Source of the DNA: Prochlorococcus sp. AG-402-M18
GTDB taxonomy: Bacteria; Cyanobacteriota; Cyanobacteriia; PCC-6307; Cyanobiaceae
DNA length: 64,000 bases
Direction of reading: 5' to 3'
NCBI GenBank assembly: GCA_003216595.1
Contig: QCIQ01000003.1
Coordinates: 62,001 to 126,000, forward strand
The notes below the pieces were generated by a model. The model was not told the origin of the DNA, searched no databases, and saw only the letters and a list, made by a program, of their open reading frames with translations. The stretch's first letter is position 1; each line of letters begins with the position of its first letter. Both the position numbers and the translations under genes were made by a program. Of this stretch, positions 59,290 through 64,000 are shown piece after piece.

Positions 59290-59443
59290 AAGGTATAAAT
59301 ATTTGTTGAAATTAAAACAAATAAATAAAAAAATATTTGTACTTTTTTATACCGAAAATACAACTTAAAATACAAAATAATTCTAAAAGTGTTCATGATG
59401 AACGGCGGTCCAAGATTCGCTTAGTTAAAAAAAATAAAAAGTC

Positions 59444-59623
59444 ATGATCTCTGCTGCAACAAGAATTCGAATTCAAAACATACTTAACCGAATAGAAAAT
59501 AATGAATCAGTTACTTTAGAAGAAAGGATTTTTCTTAATAAATTATCCAGTGTCTCTGTTGTTATATCGCAATGGGTTGTTTCTGCTCTGGGCTCTGAAG
59601 CCAGCTCAATAGATAATGATTAA
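59444..59623 (+). CDS. small hypothetical protein (not in ORF track)
   Basis: MISAATRIRIQNILNRIENNESVTLEERIFLNKLSSVSVVISQWVVSALGSEASSIDND*. Confidence 0.5.
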   Translation: MISAATRIRIQNILNRIENNESVTLEERIFLNKLSSVSVVISQWVVSALGSEASSIDND

Positions 59624-59913
59624 CTATATAAATTTAAGAGGCTCATTTCCCAAAAACTATTCTAAAGCAAGAGATCTAAAGGGAAAACCAAAAGCATTAA
59701 GTTAATAAATATTTTTTATTCTTTTATGAATATGTTATCACATTATTCAAAATAGTACGGAATAAATTGACTTCAAATTCAAAAAGGAAAAACTTAAATA
59801 GATTTAAAATGTATTCTCAGATACCTAATTATCCCTAAAAATGTATTAGTAAATACTTCACATCTAAGTATTAACTACGAAAATAAATTGCTCTTAATTT
59901 GTGTGAGGACACA

Positions 59914-60924
59914 ATGAAGCTTTTTCAGCGTTTGCTAGTAGCTCCCGCTGCATTGGGCCTAATGGCTCCAGTTGCAGTTAATGCAGATACTGCATTTTCA
60001 TCAACCACTTCTCTTTCTGGTGGTGCTGTTTTTACAATCGGTTCTGTTGCCGATGGTGGAACAACTGATACGGAAGAAGAACTCTATATGCAATATGGCT
60101 ATGCACTTGACGTAACTTCTAGTTTTACTGGTGAAGACATGCTTTACATGGGCATGGAAACTGGTAATGCTAGTGGTCCATTAGCAAGTATGGATAGTTC
60201 AGTCGGCGGTACTGGTGCTATTACATTGCATTCTTTATTTTATGCTTTTCCAGTAGGCGATCTAGAAGTAACTGCTGGTCCTTTACTCGATCAGGACGAT
60301 GTAGTTGCTGCAACAACTTCTGCTTACTCAGATGCTTTCAGACTAGGCAGCATGCCTTACTCACTAGCTGGTGGTGAAACTGGTCCTGGAGTTGGTATTG
60401 CATACTCTGGAGACAACGGCGTAGTTGCTTCTGTTAGTTTCGTGTCCGTTGGTGGTTCTGATTCAACAGTAGGTATTGGTGCTGATGATGGCGATGATGT
60501 TTCAACCTTCACTCTTGGCTATGACGGCGACGGATTTGGAGGCGGTCTTGTAATCGCGACCAACGACGGTGAAGGCGGAACAACTGGATACGACACATTT
60601 GGTGGAGGTATCTATTACAGCCCTGAGTCAGTCCCCGCAACCATTAGCCTTGCTTATGACACAACTGATCCAGAAACTGGCGCTGATGCAACTGATTTAT
60701 TCGTTGGTGTGGACTATGAAGTTGGGCCTGGAACATTAAGTGCTGCTTACAATTCAACTGACATTGATGGAAGTGATTCTGAAGATTCAACAGGATTTGA
60801 AGTTTCTTACAGCTATGGACTCAATGACTATGTTTCGGTCACCGCTGGATTCTTCACTGTGGAAGATACAAGTACTGGTGATGACGACACCGGTGTAGTT
60901 GCTGAAACTTATTTCAGTTTCTAA
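59914..60924 (+). CDS. acidic porin-like outer-membrane protein
   Basis: Signal MKLFQRLLVAPAALGLMAPVAVNA shared with the 35.4-kb porin; alternating beta-barrel pattern; C-terminal YFSF. Confidence 0.72.
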   Translation: MKLFQRLLVAPAALGLMAPVAVNADTAFSSTTSLSGGAVFTIGSVADGGTTDTEEELYMQYGYALDVTSSFTGEDMLYMGMETGNASGPLASMDSSVGGTGAITLHSLFYAFPVGDLEVTAGPLLDQDDVVAATTSAYSDAFRLGSMPYSLAGGETGPGVGIAYSGDNGVVASVSFVSVGGSDSTVGIGADDGDDVSTFTLGYDGDGFGGGLVIATNDGEGGTTGYDTFGGGIYYSPESVPATISLAYDTTDPETGADATDLFVGVDYEVGPGTLSAAYNSTDIDGSDSEDSTGFEVSYSYGLNDYVSVTAGFFTVEDTSTGDDDTGVVAETYFSF

Positions 60925-60944
60925 TCCTAAAAAGTTAAATAAGA

Positions 60945-60972
60945 AGCCTCCTGATTACACAGGAGGCTTTTT
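60945..60972 (+). terminator. Rho-independent terminator of porin gene
   Basis: AGCCTCCTG attaca CAGGAGGCT TTTT. Confidence 0.85.
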
Positions 60973-61004
60973 ATTTGATGAAAATAAAAAATTAATTTAA
61001 AAGT

Positions 61005-61148
61005 TTATTTATTATTCAAAAATTTCTTTTTTTGTTTTACAAGTGCATTTGAATTAATTAGACTTTCATAAGGATCAAGTTTTTCTAATCTCACAATATC
61101 TTCATAAGGGTCAGGATTAATTTTATTATTATCTTCGATTTTTCTCAT
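61005..61148 (-). CDS. small hypothetical protein with duplicated DPYE motif (not in ORF track)
   Basis: MRKIEDNNKINPDPYEDIVRLEKLDPYESLINSNALVKQKKKFLNNK*. Confidence 0.45.
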   Translation of the reverse strand: MRKIEDNNKINPDPYEDIVRLEKLDPYESLINSNALVKQKKKFLNNK

Positions 61149-61529
61149 TTAATTTTGACAGATAAAGAATTGATCTATGTTTTCAACTTTATGCACCAAT
61201 ATTAGGTTTCAAACCCATATCACAACTATATTTATACCATCTAAATTGAAGAGTAATACGATGTCCATTAGGATACAAGTAAGGAAGATTTTCAATATTT
61301 TGACTTATAATCTCCTTATCATTTCTATTAACAATCTCTTGAGAAATATCAATTTTTTTTTGATTGATTTCCATAAAAAGTTTTTTCACTAAACTATTAA
61401 AAACATTCAATCCATTAGCTGGTGTCCGTCATGAACAAAACTATGATTCCAAAACAAAATGGTCGAACAAAGAGATCAGCTGCATAAAATTATTCTCATC
61501 ATAATTTCTTAAATTTAATTTTCTAATAC

Positions 61530-61560
61530 AAAAAAGGCAGCTGATTAAGCTGCCTTTTTT
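61530..61560. terminator. bidirectional Rho-independent terminator
   Basis: AAAAAAGGCAGC tgattaa GCTGCCTTTTTT. Confidence 0.85.
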
Positions 61561-61595
61561 GTAAAATCGATTTTATTTATTTGGAGCTTAAAAAT

Positions 61596-61868
61596 TTAAA
61601 AATATTTAAAAGGGAAAAATATCTTATCAGGACCTGCGAGCATAACTGAAGCAGCAATAAGTGCAGTAACTACTTGAACACCAATAAATTGTTTTTGAAG
61701 GTACTTATAAGAACCTGTTTCAGAAAGCTCAACTGATGGTTCATTCTCAGGTAATCCATAATAATAAATTTGAGAGATCTGAAAAAAGATGACTAAACCA
61801 GCAATTGCTGCCAAAGGATTAAATCCACCAAAGGTGATTGTAGAGAAAGGGATTGTTGAGTAAAGCAT
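61596..61868 (-). CDS. hypothetical small membrane protein
   Basis: Two hydrophobic segments; MLYSTIPFSTITFGGFNPLAAIAGLVIFFQISQIYYYG. Confidence 0.6.
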   Translation of the reverse strand: MLYSTIPFSTITFGGFNPLAAIAGLVIFFQISQIYYYGLPENEPSVELSETGSYKYLQKQFIGVQVVTALIAASVMLAGPDKIFFPFKYF

Positions 61869-61897
61869 TTAAAAGGCATCGCTCTTAACTGCTAATC

Positions 61898-61929
61898 ATT
61901 ACAGCATTAATTTGAGAAAATGCTGTAAT
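61898..61929. other. 11-bp inverted repeat / stem-loop
   Basis: ATTACAGCATT aatttgagaa AATGCTGTAAT. Confidence 0.7.
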
Positions 61930-62029
61930 CGCTAATAGACTGAAATCTAAAATTTATTAAATTCAAAAAATCAGTATTCGAAGTCCTGAAAGTTTAGCTA
62001 GTGAAACAATAAAAACGTTCTGAATCTAA

Positions 62030-62278
62030 TCAATTGTTTTTCGGTCTTGCTTTTGTAACCCTAATAGCCCTACCCATCCATTCAACATCTTGAAGATCAT
62101 CGATTGCTTTTTGTTCTTGATCATCATCACCCATATCAACAAAGGCGAAACCTCTTTTCCTTCCGGTTTCCCTTTCTAATGGCAGCTTACAATTAGTCAC
62201 TTCGCCATAAGTGCTAAACACACCAACAATATCTTCAACCTCAGCATCAAACGAGAGATTCCCGATGTAAATAGTCAT
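62030..62278 (-). CDS. RRM-type RNA-binding protein
   Basis: MTIYIGNLSFDAEVEDIVGVFSTYGEV...GRKRGFAFVDM (RNP2/RNP1). Confidence 0.92.
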   Translation of the reverse strand: MTIYIGNLSFDAEVEDIVGVFSTYGEVTNCKLPLERETGRKRGFAFVDMGDDDQEQKAIDDLQDVEWMGRAIRVTKARPKNN

Positions 62279-62476
62279 TGGATAACGGACCTATAAAGTA
62301 ATGAATGAATGGTCCGAAAAGGAGAAAACCTCAATGATTTGACTAATAGGCAAAACTTGAAGAAAGCTATTTGGATAATTCAGTATCTATTCTAGATCTT
62401 CCACTCGCAAAAAAGAGCAAAACGAAAATTTGCTTTATCGTCCTGTAAAATTATCCAATAATATTTTTTTATCTTT

Positions 62477-62653
62477 TTGACTCAAGTAACTGTTGGAGAA
62501 AACGAAGGCATTGAATCAGCACTTCGCCGATTTAAACGTCAAGTTTCCAAAGCCGGCATCTTTGGAGAGCTAAAGCGCCTGCGACATCATGAAACTCCTG
62601 TCGAAAAATATAAGCGTAAATTGCAACAAAGACGCAGAAGCAGAAGAAGATAA
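62477..62653 (+). CDS. rpsU: 30S ribosomal protein S21 (TTG start; not in ORF track)
   Basis: [58 protein letters not shown]. Confidence 0.9.
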   Translation: MTQVTVGENEGIESALRRFKRQVSKAGIFGELKRLRHHETPVEKYKRKLQQRRRSRRR

Positions 62654-62701
62654 AAAATGAGGTCAAAATTGAAATTCCAAGACCCTTATTAGATTGATCA
62701 A

Positions 62702-62926
62702 ATGGAAAGAGAAAACTGTTGGGTTTGGTTTAAAGGTTCACTCAAAGAAGGAGGTGCTTGGAAGGGAGGTTTTACTTACAAAAAAGATGAGAATCCAGGT
62801 GTTCTTATTCAAAACCCAGCATATGTGCAATGTCGTGTACCTGACTGGCGCATAAGCACTACTGAACCAATTGATAAATACAAAGGGCCAATAATCCCAG
62901 AAAATTCTGTTTGGAAAATTTTATAA
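62702..62926 (+). CDS. hypothetical protein
   Basis: 74-aa ORF, MERENCWVWFKGSLKEGGAWKGGFTYKKDENPGVLIQNPAYVQCRVPDWRIS. Confidence 0.55.
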   Translation: MERENCWVWFKGSLKEGGAWKGGFTYKKDENPGVLIQNPAYVQCRVPDWRISTTEPIDKYKGPIIPENSVWKIL

Positions 62927-62975
62927 ACTTAATCAGCATTTTTGAATAATTGTTTTTATTTTTTTTAATACATTT

Positions 62976-63488
62976 CTAATTAGCATTGACAATATGGGTT
63001 AAATACTTAACCAAAGCTGGAGTGATTAACAAAACCGCTATCAATCTAAATGCATGAATTGCTGCTACTGCAGCCCCGACTCCAAGCTCAGCACCAACCA
63101 GGCTCATCCCAAGAGTGCCTCCAGGAGCAGAACCTAGCAAAGCGATTAAAGGATCAATACCAAATAAACGTACCACTAAAAACCCAACGACTAGACCAGT
63201 AAGAATTAGAGTAATCGTAATTAAGATGGCTGGCTTCCAAAGAGTTTGTAACTCTGTAAGAGTGTCCTTATTAATACCAGTACCAATAACAGTCCCCACA
63301 CCAATACCAAGTAAAGTTTTAGTTCCCATAGGCCATTGGGCAGGTTCAAATTGACCACTAATGCTTAAGCATCCTGCGGCCAAAATCGAGCCAAGAAGAG
63401 GAGCTGCGGGAATACCGCTTAGCAGCATCAAACATCCTAGAGAAGCTCCACTGAGAATGTATATAATCAAAGTCATTGGAGGATTCAT
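62976..63488 (-). CDS. AbrB-type membrane protein, single-repeat length
   Basis: GIPAAPLLGSILAAGCLSISGQF; LLGSAPGGTLGMSLVGAELG; integral membrane, 170 aa. Confidence 0.7.
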   Translation of the reverse strand: MNPPMTLIIYILSGASLGCLMLLSGIPAAPLLGSILAAGCLSISGQFEPAQWPMGTKTLLGIGVGTVIGTGINKDTLTELQTLWKPAILITITLILTGLVVGFLVVRLFGIDPLIALLGSAPGGTLGMSLVGAELGVGAAVAAIHAFRLIAVLLITPALVKYLTHIVNAN

Positions 63489-63778
63489 GATCCAAGCATT
63501 AAATCTATATCGTTAGTCTGATCTATTTTTTGTTTTTTAAACAAAATGGGCAATATCAATTCAAAAAGCCTCTAAAAAAACTTTGCCTTTCAATTAAATT
63601 ATTAAATTACTTCTTGCAAAAAGGATGAAAAGGGACACTACAACTAAGTTTTGGCTAGATTAGGAATGGAGTTAAATTTTCTTGCTTTTAACTATTAATC
63701 TAATTTTTAATCAAAAAGGTCAACATATTGTTAGTGTTTATCTCTAAATGATTATTTTTGTTATCAATAGATGTTCTG

Positions 63779-64000
63779 ATGAAATCAAATTTGACTTCTA
63801 AATTAAAACTTCTTGGTCCTAAATCAGAGGCTAAGATCTTGTATGTCAGACTTCCTTGTAATCCTATTTTTCCTATTGGACCAATTTATTTAGCTGATCA
63901 TGTCCATAAATGCTTTCCAAATATTCAACAACTAATTGTAGATTTAGCTTCATTACCCATTTTAGATGTCGAAAGAATACTAATAAATAATATAAAAAGT
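63779..64000 (+). CDS. N-terminus of a probable B12-binding/radical-SAM-type protein, runs off the window
   Basis: MKSNLTSKLKLLGPKSEAKILYVRLPCNPIFPIGPIYLADHVHKCFPNIQQLIVDLASLPILDVERILIN. Confidence 0.45.
   Translation, partial: MKSNLTSKLKLLGPKSEAKILYVRLPCNPIFPIGPIYLADHVHKCFPNIQQLIVDLASLPILDVERILINNIKS

Noticed and set aside
59611-59625. AGATAATGATTAACT as a Zur box for the second porin
   Set aside because: About 300 nt from the porin start and overlaps the stop of a small ORF; weak right half

Overview
AT-rich 64 kb cyanobacterial chromosome segment. Gene content (split rpoC1/rpoC2, hli genes, biotin operon with a BioK-like esterase, urt + ure clusters, many tiny ORFs) looks like a marine picocyanobacterium, probably Prochlorococcus (inference, no search run). 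From left to right: partial Ski2-like helicase; bioF-K-C-D-A; rsmG; aldo/keto reductase; ferredoxin/Ycf35/DUF2997; HEAT protein; SSS symporter; rlmN; hli; rpoC2-rpoC1-rpoB; tatD; rpsT; hisD; rpiA; HtrA protease; rimP-nusA-ylxR-infB; tRNA-Thr; folE; a metal-homeostasis-like block (His/Met-rich porin, two DUF3721-type proteins, RHH protein, znuB/zur/znuC/znuA, COG0523 GTPase, WD40 protein; about 35.4-44.8 kb); an accessory stretch of small ORFs including a tiny hli not in the ORF track; urtABCDE; ureGFE/ureDABC; a second porin; rpsU; AbrB-like membrane protein; partial radical-SAM-like ORF. Most interesting observations: a shared inserted domain in ZnuA and the adjacent COG0523 GTPase; a GIVPM-type pentapeptide-repeat protein fused to a DUF3721-like tail; and paired ACTAG-N4-ACTAG motifs just upstream of two divergent putative metal genes, near an RHH gene. 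No rRNA, CRISPR, transposase or prophage was seen.
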